DNA from: an uncultured Rhodanobacteraceae bacterium
GTDB taxonomy: Bacteria > Pseudomonadota > Gammaproteobacteria > Xanthomonadales > Rhodanobacteraceae
Direction of reading: 5' to 3'
Length of the DNA: 6,531 nucleotides
NCBI GenBank assembly: GCA_913053815.1
Contig: CAJXGK010000109.1
Coordinates: 1-6,531 of the forward strand
Every line of letters begins with the position of its first letter. Position 1 is the first letter of the stretch. The notes beneath the pieces were generated by a model. That model was not told where the DNA came from. It ran no database searches and saw only the letters and a program-made list of their open reading frames with translations. The position numbers were made by a program, and so were the translations under genes. Positions 1-6,297 of this stretch are shown here, in pieces.

Positions 1-1
1 C

Positions 2-36
2 CGGGATGGCGAGAATAAGCGATACTCGGGATGGCG
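2..36. repeat. Two direct copies of a 10-bp repeat at the left edge of the window
   Basis: CGGGATGGCG occurs at 2-11 and again at 27-36, 25 bp apart start to start. Each copy is followed by an A/T-rich stretch ending in a CGAT- or TCGA-like sequence. Further right, 86-95 is a perfect palindrome (CCACCGGTGG) and 70-83 can form a GGGT/ACCC hairpin. Multiple short direct repeats in an otherwise non-coding edge resemble the terminal repeats of some insertion sequences (IS21-like elements carry such multiple sites), but no transposase is in the window, so this is only a guess. The rest of 1-209 holds no recognisable gene; an open frame from 2 to 145 has no family I know. Confidence 0.4.
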
Positions 37-209
37 GAATTTTTATCGAGTCATATCGTTTCACGTCTGGGGTAACAAAACCCGGCCACCGGTGGGTGGA
101 CTTCGCGAGCCCCGACGAGGTGAGAGGTTCCCGAGAGATATTTGAATACCTATGCTGTGGTTCATGACTCAGGGCCCTAGGCAGACCCTCTGCATGGTCA
201 TCCCGAGGC

Positions 210-2432
210 TCAAAACCGGTAGCGGGCGCTCGCTGTAATCATGCGTGGTGGGTCGTAGTAGCCGGTGACCATGCCCAGGGCAATAATGTTAAACCCCGAG
301 GTACGGTAGTGCTTATTGGTGAGGTTGCGACCCTCAATGCTGTAGGTCCATGGCCCATGGGTGCGCCAGATTACCCCGGCATTGACCCGCGCATAGCCAC
401 CTTGGGCCAGCGCTGTGCTGAGATTTTGGTCGAAGTAGGTGATCGACTGGTAAGTGACATTGAGGCGCGCTGAGACATCACCGCCAGCGGCCAACGGGAA
501 ATGTTTCCACAGGGTCAGGCCGCCATTCCATTTCGGGGCATAGGTGAAGCGGCTCTGGTCAGCAATATTCACCCCACGACTGAGGTATTGCGTATAGCGT
601 GGGTGCAGCCAGGACAGGTTGCCGCTCAGAGACCAGCGGTCCCCCAGCTTCCAGCTGAACTCGTTTTCGATGCCGTCGATGTGCGCGGCTCCGGCATTGG
701 TGAAATCGGCGAAGAAGGCCCGTTGCCCATTGGGGTTCACGTAGGAGGTGTATACCGACAGCTGGATGTTGTGATAGAGCTCGCGGAATGCGGCGGTGTT
801 GAGCATCAAACGGCCGTCGAAGAAGCTCATCTTCGCTCCCAGCTCATAGTTGACCAGAGATTCATTGCGAATCGGCCGACATGACTCGGGGATGGCCGTG
901 CAGTTGGCCTGAATGTTGTAGCCACCGGAATGGAAGCCGGTACTCACGGTAGCGTACAGGTTGACCGCGTCGCTAGCCTTCCAGCCCAGGGTGATTTTCG
1001 GCGAGACGTTACTGGCCGAGGTCGAACCGCTGAAGTTCGCCTGCACCCCGTTGGGGGTAGTGAATGTCGTGTCGGGGTAGGTGAAGTTGCGAATGACGGC
1101 GTGCTTAGTGTCATGGGTATAACGAGCCCCCAACTCCAGACTCCAGCGTGGCGCGAACTGCCAGGTGTAGTCGGCATAGCCGGCCAGGCTGCGGGTCGCA
1201 ACGCTGCCGCCGCTGCTGACCCGTAAGGCATAGCCGAGGGTGGTAAAGGGTGGGAAGGCCAACAAGGCATACTTGTTGTCGCCGGCCGCATAGCCAGCAA
1301 AGAAGTACAGACCCAGCACCCCATGCAGGGTTCCTCCGTTATCATAGACAGCCTGCAGCTCCTGACTGAACTGGTGACTGTGGTAGACGAGGTTATTGTC
1401 GGCAATCGGCAACGGTAAGGTGTCGACATCGATATTCATGTTGCTGTTGGAGCTGCGGTAGGCGGTGATGGATTTATAAGTCAGGTTTGCCGATGGCTGC
1501 CAGTTCATGATCAGGGAGGCCCCTCCGGAATCGGTCAGGTTGACCGGCGACATGCTGCTTTGCGTGTCGTAGGGGTTGGCCAGCGGCGGGGTTTGCATGG
1601 GGTCAAAGGGAATGATAGCCAGGCGCTGGCCGCCACGTGGATCCGAGTGATCCGAGGTTCCATCGAGTGAGAATTGGGCGTTGAAGCGAGCGTTCGGGAA
1701 AAAACCAATACTCACCCGGGCGGCATTAATGTTGGTATTACTCGTCTCGCGACCCGTGAGTAGATTGTGACCGAAACCGTTGTTGTGCAGGCTGGCTGCG
1801 GCGGCTCGAAAGCGCCACACGCCATCACTGCTGGCGTTGCCGTAGTCGATGTTCAGGTCCCGGGTAGCATGCATGCCGAGGGTGGTGCTGACTGAGCCGG
1901 TTGCTTGGGTCGGCAAGGGCTTAGATATGAAGTTGATCGCCCCCCCGACCGTATTTTTCCCGTACAGCGTACCCTGCGGCCCACGCAGTACTTCAATCCG
2001 GTCAACATCGTATACATCCAGCAGTGCTCCCTGGGGACGGGCTATGTACACTCCATCAAGATACAGGCCGACTTCGGGGTCGAATCCCCATAACGGATTG
2101 TTCTGGCCAATGCCGCGCAGATAGACGGTGAGTGTTGAGGTGGTCCCCTGGGTAGCATTAATTTGCAGATTGGGCACCATGCCTTGCAGATCTGCCAGGT
2201 TCTGTACGTTTTGAGCGAACAAGGAGTGGGCATTGAAGGCGGTCACCGCGATGGGCACGTCCTGCAGGGTTTCCGCATAGTGGCGAGCAGTGACCATGAT
2301 GGTTTCCAGGTTAGTTACCGGGTTTGGTTTTGGCTTGGTTTTTGTTTTGGTACGGTTGCCCGTGGCATAGGCATTACCTGCGAGCAGGCTCAACGTGAGC
2401 GCGACAGCAACGGAAAGGTGACGGTAATGCAT
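210..2432 (-). CDS. TonB-dependent outer-membrane receptor, substrate unknown
   Basis: This 740-residue protein should sit in the outer membrane and import a scarce ligand (siderophore, other metal chelate, cobalamin or glycan) using energy from TonB-ExbB-ExbD. Seen: a signal peptide of about 23 residues ending AYA; a Lys/Thr/Pro-rich spacer at 26-41; a TonB box, ETIMVTA, at 43-49; a plug domain at about 54-171 with the family hallmarks RGIGQNNP, the GLYLDGVYI strand and IEVLRGPQGTLYGKN...GGAINFIS; then a beta-barrel to the end. The C-terminus has the usual NLTNKHY element and finishes in RYRF, the terminal Phe expected for outer-membrane assembly. The only cysteines, C511 and C518, probably form a loop disulfide. 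Length is normal and the frame is intact. The ATG at 2432 is preceded by GAAGG with a 9-nt spacing. No transport partner genes are adjacent, so the substrate cannot be named. Confidence 0.93.
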   Translation of the reverse strand: MHYRHLSVAVALTLSLLAGNAYATGNRTKTKTKPKPNPVTNLETIMVTARHYAETLQDVPIAVTAFNAHSLFAQNVQNLADLQGMVPNLQINATQGTTSTLTVYLRGIGQNNPLWGFDPEVGLYLDGVYIARPQGALLDVYDVDRIEVLRGPQGTLYGKNTVGGAINFISKPLPTQATGSVSTTLGMHATRDLNIDYGNASSDGVWRFRAAAASLHNNGFGHNLLTGRETSNTNINAARVSIGFFPNARFNAQFSLDGTSDHSDPRGGQRLAIIPFDPMQTPPLANPYDTQSSMSPVNLTDSGGASLIMNWQPSANLTYKSITAYRSSNSNMNIDVDTLPLPIADNNLVYHSHQFSQELQAVYDNGGTLHGVLGLYFFAGYAAGDNKYALLAFPPFTTLGYALRVSSGGSVATRSLAGYADYTWQFAPRWSLELGARYTHDTKHAVIRNFTYPDTTFTTPNGVQANFSGSTSASNVSPKITLGWKASDAVNLYATVSTGFHSGGYNIQANCTAIPESCRPIRNESLVNYELGAKMSFFDGRLMLNTAAFRELYHNIQLSVYTSYVNPNGQRAFFADFTNAGAAHIDGIENEFSWKLGDRWSLSGNLSWLHPRYTQYLSRGVNIADQSRFTYAPKWNGGLTLWKHFPLAAGGDVSARLNVTYQSITYFDQNLSTALAQGGYARVNAGVIWRTHGPWTYSIEGRNLTNKHYRTSGFNIIALGMVTGYYDPPRMITASARYRF

Positions 2433-2441
2433 AGGTCTAAG

Positions 2442-2489
2442 CCTTCGTGGGAAAAGTACATTCTAATTTAGAAATAAATGAACTGTTAA
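2442..2489 (-). promoter_or_regulatory. Predicted sigma70 promoter and RBS of the TonB-dependent receptor
   Basis: Read on the minus strand, TTAACA (2489-2484) is followed after 18 nt by TAGAAT (2465-2460); each hexamer differs from consensus at one position. The predicted start is near 2453, giving a leader of only about 20 nt that contains GAAGG (2446-2442) as the Shine-Dalgarno. A second, weaker reading, TTGCAG (2499-2494) with a 17-nt spacer and TATTTC, overlaps it. No TSS data; the call rests on hexamers and spacing only. Confidence 0.5.
2461..2473. promoter_or_regulatory. 13-bp palindrome overlapping the receptor's -10 box (candidate operator)
   Basis: TTCTAA-T-TTAGAA is a perfect inverted repeat around one central base. 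It covers most of the predicted -10 hexamer and the adjacent spacer, where a bound repressor would block RNA polymerase. It does not match a Fur box (repeated GATAAT-like hexamers). A second short palindrome, TGCACTGCA, lies at 2490-2498 next to the -35 box. The identity of any regulator is unknown. Confidence 0.3.
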
Positions 2490-2688
2490 TGCACTGCAAC
2501 ATGATGGTTATCTCATGGGGTTTACTGCCTTGCATGAGGTTGGGTTTGCTGAGGGCTGTGGGCAAGCCGGGGAAGGTGTTACGCAGTGCTGCGATAACAG
2601 TGAGACAGCATCCATTGCCGGGGATGAGTAAAGGGGGCCATCGCCGCACAGCGGAGTATCTGCCGAAGGATGCTTGATCCGTCAGGGG

Positions 2689-2714
2689 CGGGGCATGGCG
2701 GTAGCCATGACCTG
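2689..2714. other. Strong stem-loop in the intergenic region
   Basis: CATGGC (2694-2699) and GCCATG (2704-2709) form a perfect 6-bp stem around the tetraloop GGTA. Beyond one G/A mismatch the helix continues with G-C, G-C, G-U and C-G pairs to 2689/2714. No T-tract follows on either strand, so it is not a typical intrinsic terminator. It could belong to an untranslated RNA or be a protein-binding site; the function is unknown. Confidence 0.4.
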
Positions 2715-2834
2715 GGTGGCATTTGGAGGGAGGTTGCGGATATAAATAGGCTGGCCTGTTGTGAATGGCAGCAGGACTCTCCTAGTTTGTCAAAATAACT
2801 CTGTGTAACGGACTCTCGGCCGGGCTCTTTGGCG

Positions 2835-2863
2835 TTGACAGGTGCGGAATCTCAAGATAGCGT
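2835..2863 (+). promoter_or_regulatory. Candidate thrS promoter
   Basis: A perfect -35 hexamer TTGACA (2835-2840) is followed after 17 nt by TAGCGT (2858-2863), a poor -10 with three of six consensus matches. It would give a leader of roughly 220 nt before the thrS start. No better -35/-10 pair is visible closer to thrS. Tentative because the -10 is weak. Confidence 0.25.
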
Positions 2864-3001
2864 AGGCCTCTCGCTAACTTTGCAGGGTGCCTCGCCGCGA
2901 CAGCTGTGGGTCGAGTGTGTGACATGATAACGAGTGGGTTGAGTTTTCCTTCGTGAGCGGACCCTTTCCTGACCGCTGCGGCGCGCGCCAAGTCTGTTGT
3001 T

Positions 3002-3080
3002 ATACCGATGTGGCGGGTATCTGCCCCTTAAAAAAGATAAATCCACAGGCACTGGCTCCCCGACGAGTGACCTGCGCAGG
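3002..3080 (+). promoter_or_regulatory. Structured thrS leader, possible ThrRS autoregulatory operator
   Basis: Two stem-loops precede the start codon. ATACC (3002-3006) pairs with GGTAT (3016-3020) around a 9-nt loop containing TGT, which equals a Thr anticodon (UGU). An A/T-rich, probably unpaired stretch (3028-3042) follows. Then CAGGCACT (3046-3053) pairs with AGTGACCTG (3066-3074), 8 bp with one bulged A. The weak Shine-Dalgarno (AGG, 3078-3080) lies inside the palindrome CCTGCGCAGG (3071-3080), so it may be masked. In E. coli, ThrRS represses its own mRNA by binding tRNA-like hairpins just upstream of thrS; a similar role here is inferred from this layout only. Confidence 0.3.
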
Positions 3081-3088
3081 CTGATCCC

Positions 3089-3718
3089 ATGATTCATATC
3101 ACGCTTCCCGATGGCAGCAAGAAATCCTTCGAACAAGCGCCCACCCTGCGTGAGGTCGCTGAGTCGATTGGGGCCGGACTGGCCAAGGCGGCCCTGGCCG
3201 GGAAGATCGACGGGGTGCCGGTCGACCTGTCGCGTACGGTGGATCGCGACGCGGCCATCGAGATCATTACCCATCGCAGTCCGGAAGCTCTGGAGATCGT
3301 GCGGCATTCCACGGCCCACTTGCTTGCGCAGGCGGTGCAGCGTTTGCATCCAGGGGCGCAGGCCACTATCGGCCCGGTCATCGAAAACGGCTTTTATTAC
3401 GATTTCGCCTATGCCCGGCCTTTTACACCGGATGATCTCCCCGCCATCGAACAGGAAATGAACAAGATTGTGATCGCAGCCATGCCGGTGACCCGCTCAG
3501 TGTTGCCTCGCAATGCAGCCATCCAGTTCTTCAGTGCCAAAGGTGAGACGTACAAGGCGCAGATTATCGCTTCAATTCCGGCCGATGAGGACCTTTCGCT
3601 GTATGCCCAGGGAGAGTTCACCGATCTGTGCCGGGGTCCGCATGTGCCCAATACTGAGCGCATCAAATCCTTCCGTTTGATGAAAGTGGCGGGCCTACTG
3701 GCGGGGCGATTCAGCTAA
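3089..3718 (+). CDS. thrS: Threonyl-tRNA synthetase, 5' part (TGS and editing domains)
   Basis: This frame gives 209 residues, of which 1-202 are true ThrRS and the last seven arise from the wrong frame. Residues 1-61 form the TGS domain (ITLPDGS at the start, as in E. coli). From 63 onward is the N2 editing domain, which hydrolyses Ser-tRNA-Thr: HSTAHLLAQ carries H73 and H77, and FTDLCRGPH carries C181 and H185, matching the E. coli editing residues H73, H77, C182 and H186. The ATG at 3089 fits the family start ([10 protein letters not shown]). It ends inside the N2 domain, not at a domain boundary, so a stable separate editing protein is unlikely. Confidence 0.85.
   Translation: MIHITLPDGSKKSFEQAPTLREVAESIGAGLAKAALAGKIDGVPVDLSRTVDRDAAIEIITHRSPEALEIVRHSTAHLLAQAVQRLHPGAQATIGPVIENGFYYDFAYARPFTPDDLPAIEQEMNKIVIAAMPVTRSVLPRNAAIQFFSAKGETYKAQIIASIPADEDLSLYAQGEFTDLCRGPHVPNTERIKSFRLMKVAGLLAGRFS
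3692..3696 (+). other. thrS: Frameshift point in thrS
   Basis: The bases GTGGCGGGCCTACTGG (3686-3701) should encode V-A-G-A-Y-W, which needs 18 bases; only 16 are present. Loss of one GC (or CG) from an expected GGCGCC explains it. Read with a +1 shift instead, one residue of the conserved VAGAYWRGD motif would be missing. The stop TAA at 3716 lies 4 nt before the ATG at 3723, so translational restart is physically possible, but no Shine-Dalgarno precedes that ATG. Confidence 0.8.
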
Positions 3719-3722
3719 CACG

Positions 3723-4991
3723 ATGCTTTCACGCATCTATGGCACGGCTTGGCTCAACGACAAGGATCTTCAGGCCTATCTGACTAGGCTTGAAGAGGCC
3801 GAGAAGCGCGATCACCGCCGCTTGGGCAAGCAACTTGATCTTTTCCATCAGCAGGAAGAAGCGCCGGGCATGGTGTTCTGGCATCCTTACGGCTGGATGA
3901 TCTGGCAGGTGGTGGAACAATATGTGCGTGACGTTTATCGCCACAGCGGTTATCAGGAGGTACGAGCCCCGCAGATTCTCGATGTCAGTTTGTGGAAAAA
4001 ATCGGGCCACTGGGATAATTATAAAGAAAATATGTTTTTCACCGAGTCGGAGAAACGTACTTATGCGGTGAAGCCGATGAACTGCCCGGGCCATGTGGAG
4101 ATCTTCAAGTCACGGCTGCGCAGCTATCGCGATTTACCAATCCGTTATGCCGAATTCGGCAGTTGTCACCGCAACGAGCCCTCCGGGGCCCTGCATGGCT
4201 TGATGCGGGTACGTGCTTTTACCCAGGATGATGGGCACATTTTCTGCACCGAAGCGCAAGTTGAGTCCGAGGTAACGGCTTTCCACCGGCAGGCGATGCA
4301 GGTCTATGCTGATTTCGGATTCCAGGATATCGCCGTCAAGATTGCCTTGCGTCCGGAGCAGCGGATCGGCTCCGAGGCGGTTTGGGATCGTGCCGAGGAG
4401 GCCTTAAGGACCGCCCTTGCCAGGGCTGGGGTGGCATGGCAGGAACTACCCGGTGAAGGGGTCTTCTATGGTCCGAAGATTGAGTATCACATGCATGACT
4501 CGATCGGCCGAGACTGGCAGGTCGGGACCATGCAGGTGGACTTCATGATGCCCGAACGGCTCGGTGCGGAATATGTGGATGAACACTCACAGCGCCGCCA
4601 CCCCGTCATGCTGCACCGGGCCATCGTGGGTTCGATGGAGCGCTTCATTGGCATTTTGATCGAGCATTATGCTGGAGCCTTGCCGATGTGGTTGGCTCCT
4701 GTCCAAGTTGTGGTGATGAATATTACTGACGCCCAGGCCGATTATGTCGAAAAAGTCATTCAAACCTTGACGGCAAAGGGGTTTCGTGTCGAAGCCGATT
4801 TGCGAAAGGAAAAAATCGGTTATAAAATTCGTGAACATACACTTCGGCGTGTACCCTATCTTCTCGTGGTCGGTGATCGCGAGCGAGTAGCGGGTGCTGT
4901 TGCCGTGCGTACTCTGAAGGGCACTGACTTAGGTAGTATGCCGCTACAAGAATGCGTAGAACGACTAGTTTCCGCAGTGTCTATACACTGA
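3723..4991 (+). CDS. thrS: Threonyl-tRNA synthetase, 3' part (catalytic and anticodon-binding domains)
   Basis: This frame has 422 residues from the first ATG, though family similarity starts at 3693 ([10 protein letters not shown]). It starts within the end of the N2 domain ([10 protein letters not shown]), then the linker helix ([19 protein letters not shown]) and the class II catalytic core. Motif 2 is [20 protein letters not shown]. The three zinc ligands that hold the threonine amino group are C121 (MNCPGH), H172 (DDGHIF) and H298 (VMLHRA), equal to E. coli C334, H385 and H511. Motif 3 is [12 protein letters not shown]. From about 324 ([14 protein letters not shown]) to the end is the anticodon-binding domain with [10 protein letters not shown]. 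It stops two codons after SAVS with TGA at 4989-4991. All catalytic residues are intact, which argues against long-standing decay. Confidence 0.88.
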   Translation: MLSRIYGTAWLNDKDLQAYLTRLEEAEKRDHRRLGKQLDLFHQQEEAPGMVFWHPYGWMIWQVVEQYVRDVYRHSGYQEVRAPQILDVSLWKKSGHWDNYKENMFFTESEKRTYAVKPMNCPGHVEIFKSRLRSYRDLPIRYAEFGSCHRNEPSGALHGLMRVRAFTQDDGHIFCTEAQVESEVTAFHRQAMQVYADFGFQDIAVKIALRPEQRIGSEAVWDRAEEALRTALARAGVAWQELPGEGVFYGPKIEYHMHDSIGRDWQVGTMQVDFMMPERLGAEYVDEHSQRRHPVMLHRAIVGSMERFIGILIEHYAGALPMWLAPVQVVVMNITDAQADYVEKVIQTLTAKGFRVEADLRKEKIGYKIREHTLRRVPYLLVVGDRERVAGAVAVRTLKGTDLGSMPLQECVERLVSAVSIH

Positions 4992-5017
4992 TCTGCGGGT
5001 AATTTTCAACTTATATT

Positions 5018-5032
5018 GGAGGATGAGATATC
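5018..5032 (+). promoter_or_regulatory. infC: Shine-Dalgarno and non-standard AUC start of infC
   Basis: GGAGG (5018-5022) is followed after 7 nt by ATC (5030-5032), in frame with IF3 and just downstream of an in-frame TGA (5024-5026). No in-frame ATG exists until 5221, inside the conserved region. GTG at 5048 is possible but has no Shine-Dalgarno at the right distance. IF3 genes of E. coli and many relatives start with AUU, AUC or AUA, which IF3 itself discriminates against, giving autoregulation. Confidence 0.65.
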
Positions 5033-5560
5033 GCTACTAGCAGCGATGTGAAAAGACATCGGCGTAACCAGGAAATCCGGGTTTCGCAAGTTCGTGTCAT
5101 CAATGCCGAAGGCCAGCAGGTCGGTATTCTGTCTCGTGATGAAGCGCTAGGACTGGCTGAGGCCGCCAGCCTTGATCTGGTTGAGATCCAGCCCTTAGCC
5201 GAGCCCCCCGTTTGCCGGATCATGGATTTCGGGAAATTCAGATTTGATCAGCAAAAGAAGTCCCAAGCAGCAAAGAAGAAGCAGCGGCAGATCGAAATCA
5301 AGGAAGTCAAATTCCGACCGACTACGGATGTCGGTGATTATCAGATCAAGTTACGTAATATCCTGCGTTTTCTTACGGATGGCGACAAGGTCAAGGTAAC
5401 CATTCGGTTCCGGGGCCGGGAGCTTTCTCACAAGGAGCTCGGCTTTGAGCTGGCCCAGAAAGTACAGGAGGATATCGCCGAGATTGCGGTGGTCGAGCAA
5501 TTCCCGCGCTTGGAAGGGCGACAGATGGTCATGCTGATTGCTCCGAAGCAAAAAAGCTGA
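5030..5560 (+). CDS. infC: Translation initiation factor IF-3
   Basis: IF3 binds the 30S subunit, keeps it apart from 50S and checks the start codon and initiator tRNA. From the AUC at 5030 the protein has 176 residues (E. coli 180). The N-terminal domain runs to about residue 78, with the typical [12 protein letters not shown] opening and the signature [13 protein letters not shown] at about 61-73. A Lys-rich linker follows ([12 protein letters not shown]). The C-terminal domain begins at [10 protein letters not shown] and contains [16 protein letters not shown], ending [23 protein letters not shown]. If the GTG at 5048 were used the protein would be 170 residues. It lies 38 bp after thrS and 155 bp before rpmI without an obvious terminator, so all are probably co-transcribed. 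AUC use implies repression by excess IF3. Confidence 0.95.
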   Translation: MATSSDVKRHRRNQEIRVSQVRVINAEGQQVGILSRDEALGLAEAASLDLVEIQPLAEPPVCRIMDFGKFRFDQQKKSQAAKKKQRQIEIKEVKFRPTTDVGDYQIKLRNILRFLTDGDKVKVTIRFRGRELSHKELGFELAQKVQEDIAEIAVVEQFPRLEGRQMVMLIAPKQKS

Positions 5561-5710
5561 CGGCCCCGCAGTTCTTCCGTAGGGATTCGAATCAAGCTAA
5601 ACTAAAAAACTTGATCGCGTGGATCGTGGTCATGACAAGCCGACCGGGGCAGGGATGGCAAGTACGGTGCAACCGTCGCCCAGGCCAGTTAAATAATACT
5701 GAATGGAGCA
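5539..5710 (+). promoter_or_regulatory. Candidate L20 translational operator spanning the infC end and rpmI leader
   Basis: TGCTCC (5539-5544), in the last codons of infC, is the exact complement of GGAGCA (5705-5710), the rpmI Shine-Dalgarno; a G-U pair at 5545/5704 extends it. Between them lie a perfect hairpin ACGGT-GCA-ACCGT (5664-5676) and a GGGC/GCCC pairing (5647-5650 with 5678-5681). In E. coli a long-range pairing and pseudoknot before rpmI lets L20 repress L35 and, by coupling, L20. The similar geometry here is suggestive, not proven. The 155-bp gap otherwise holds no gene or terminator. Confidence 0.35.
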
Positions 5711-5715
5711 CTTTT

Positions 5716-5913
5716 ATGCCCAAGATTAAAACTAAACGTGCCGCGGCGAAGCGTTTTCGTAAGACCGCAACAGGCCGTTTCAAGGCGGGACATGCCTTTA
5801 GAAGCCATATTCTTACCAAGAAATCGACCAAGCTGAAGCGTGGTCTGCGTGCCACCAACTATATCGATGCCTCCGACCAGAAGTCGGTAGCGCGAATGCT
5901 GCCCTACCTCTGA
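5716..5913 (+). CDS. rpmI: 50S ribosomal protein L35
   Basis: L35 is a small, very basic protein of the large ribosomal subunit. The 65-residue length is typical. It starts [17 protein letters not shown], has the conserved [20 protein letters not shown] core at about residues 32-50, and ends ARMLPYL. ATG at 5716 follows GGAG (5705-5708) at 7 nt. The frame is open for 35 more codons upstream, but that stretch has no L35 similarity and its TTG at 5611 has no Shine-Dalgarno. The stop TGA overlaps the rplT Shine-Dalgarno, so translation of the two genes is probably coupled. Confidence 0.97.
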   Translation: MPKIKTKRAAAKRFRKTATGRFKAGHAFRSHILTKKSTKLKRGLRATNYIDASDQKSVARMLPYL

Positions 5914-5925
5914 GGAGAATGGATT

Positions 5926-6285
5926 ATGGCTCGAGTCAAACGTGGTGTCGTAGCACATCGTCGTCACAAGAAAATCATTGCTCAGGCGAAGGGCTATTAC
6001 AATGCCCGCCGCAAGGTTTTTCGGGTTGCCAAGCAGGCCGTTACCCGAGCCCAGCAATACGCCTATATCGGTCGCAAACAACGCAAGCGCCAGTTCCGGG
6101 CGTTATGGATCGTGCGCATCAACGCGGCCGCCCGACAGTTCGGACTATCCTATAGCCGCTTGATCAATGGTCTGTCCAAGGCCGGTATCACCATCGACCG
6201 CAAGGTTCTGGCCGATCTCGCCGTACACGATATTAAGGCTTTCGGAGTGATCGCCGAGAAAGCCAAGGTCAGTCTTGCCGCTTGA
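5926..6285 (+). CDS. rplT: 50S ribosomal protein L20
   Basis: L20 binds 23S rRNA early in 50S assembly and, in E. coli and Bacillus, represses its own operon. The 119-residue protein has the whole family pattern: [18 protein letters not shown] at the start (basic N-terminal extension), [45 protein letters not shown] and [16 protein letters not shown], then [10 protein letters not shown] near the end. GAGGAG (5912-5917), overlapping the rpmI stop codon, precedes the ATG at 5926 by 8 nt. Only 12 bp separate it from rpmI. Nothing is unusual in the protein. Confidence 0.98.
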   Translation: MARVKRGVVAHRRHKKIIAQAKGYYNARRKVFRVAKQAVTRAQQYAYIGRKQRKRQFRALWIVRINAAARQFGLSYSRLINGLSKAGITIDRKVLADLAVHDIKAFGVIAEKAKVSLAA

Positions 6286-6297
6286 TTGATGCAGCAT

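Larger units (their letters stand above)
2433..3088. other. 656-bp intergenic region between the divergent receptor gene and thrS
   Basis: No ORF here resembles a known protein. The longest minus-strand frame (2437-2649, 70 codons) begins upstream of the receptor, overlaps its promoter, and encodes no recognisable motif; it has no clear ribosome-binding site. The region contains inverted repeats at 2500-2517 (CATGA/TCATG), 2512-2538 (CTCATG/CATGAG), 2582-2593 (CGCAG/CTGCG), 2644-2654 (CCGC/GCGG), 2689-2714 (strongest) and 2956-2977 (AGCGG/CCGCT). No tRNA cloverleaf and no riboswitch consensus could be recognised on either strand. The right-hand 250 bp probably hold the thrS promoter and leader. 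Confidence 0.5.
3089..4991 (+). pseudogene. thrS: Threonyl-tRNA synthetase, whole gene interrupted by a frameshift
   Basis: Taken together the two frames encode one complete class II threonyl-tRNA synthetase, which charges tRNA-Thr with threonine and removes mischarged serine. The first frame reads up to MKVAG (codon 202) and then drifts to LLAGRFS and a TAA at 3716-3718. The other frame continues the family sequence exactly with [11 protein letters not shown] from 3693. Restoring two bases (GGCC to GGCGCC at about 3692-3695) gives a 634-residue protein, against 642 in E. coli, with all zinc and editing residues one or zero positions from E. coli numbering. ThrRS is essential, so a sequencing or assembly error, or a second thrS elsewhere, is more likely than true loss. 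The gene heads the cluster that continues with infC 38 bp downstream. Confidence 0.85.

Noticed and set aside
181..193. Hairpin GCAGA-CCC-TCTGC just after the receptor gene as its terminator
   Set aside because: The stem is only 5 bp and no T-tract follows on the minus strand.
944..1429. A 161-codon frame on the minus strand inside the receptor gene, and other long frames overlapping real genes
   Set aside because: They lie wholly within an intact gene with clear family motifs, have low-complexity translations and no ribosome-binding site.
2437..2649. A 70-codon minus-strand frame upstream of the receptor
   Set aside because: It covers the receptor promoter and RBS, has no recognisable motif or Shine-Dalgarno, and stops five bases before the receptor start; chance is the simpler reading.
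2433..2760. Cobalamin, TPP or other riboswitch upstream of the receptor
   Set aside because: I could not fit the conserved boxes on the minus strand, and the best promoter leaves a leader of only about 20 nt.
3692..3698. Programmed +1 frameshifting in thrS
   Set aside because: The site GGC-CTA has no known slippery pattern and tRNA-Gly re-pairing in the new frame would mismatch at the middle base; it would also drop a residue from an invariant motif. A 2-base loss explains it better.
5584..5593. GATTCGAATC resembles the T-loop of a tRNA
   Set aside because: It is a 10-bp palindrome with no matching acceptor stem, D-arm or anticodon arm upstream and no CCA-adjacent stem.
5611..5715. Upstream in-frame extension of rpmI (35 codons from TTG)
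   Set aside because: It lacks L35 similarity and a Shine-Dalgarno, while the ATG at 5716 has both.
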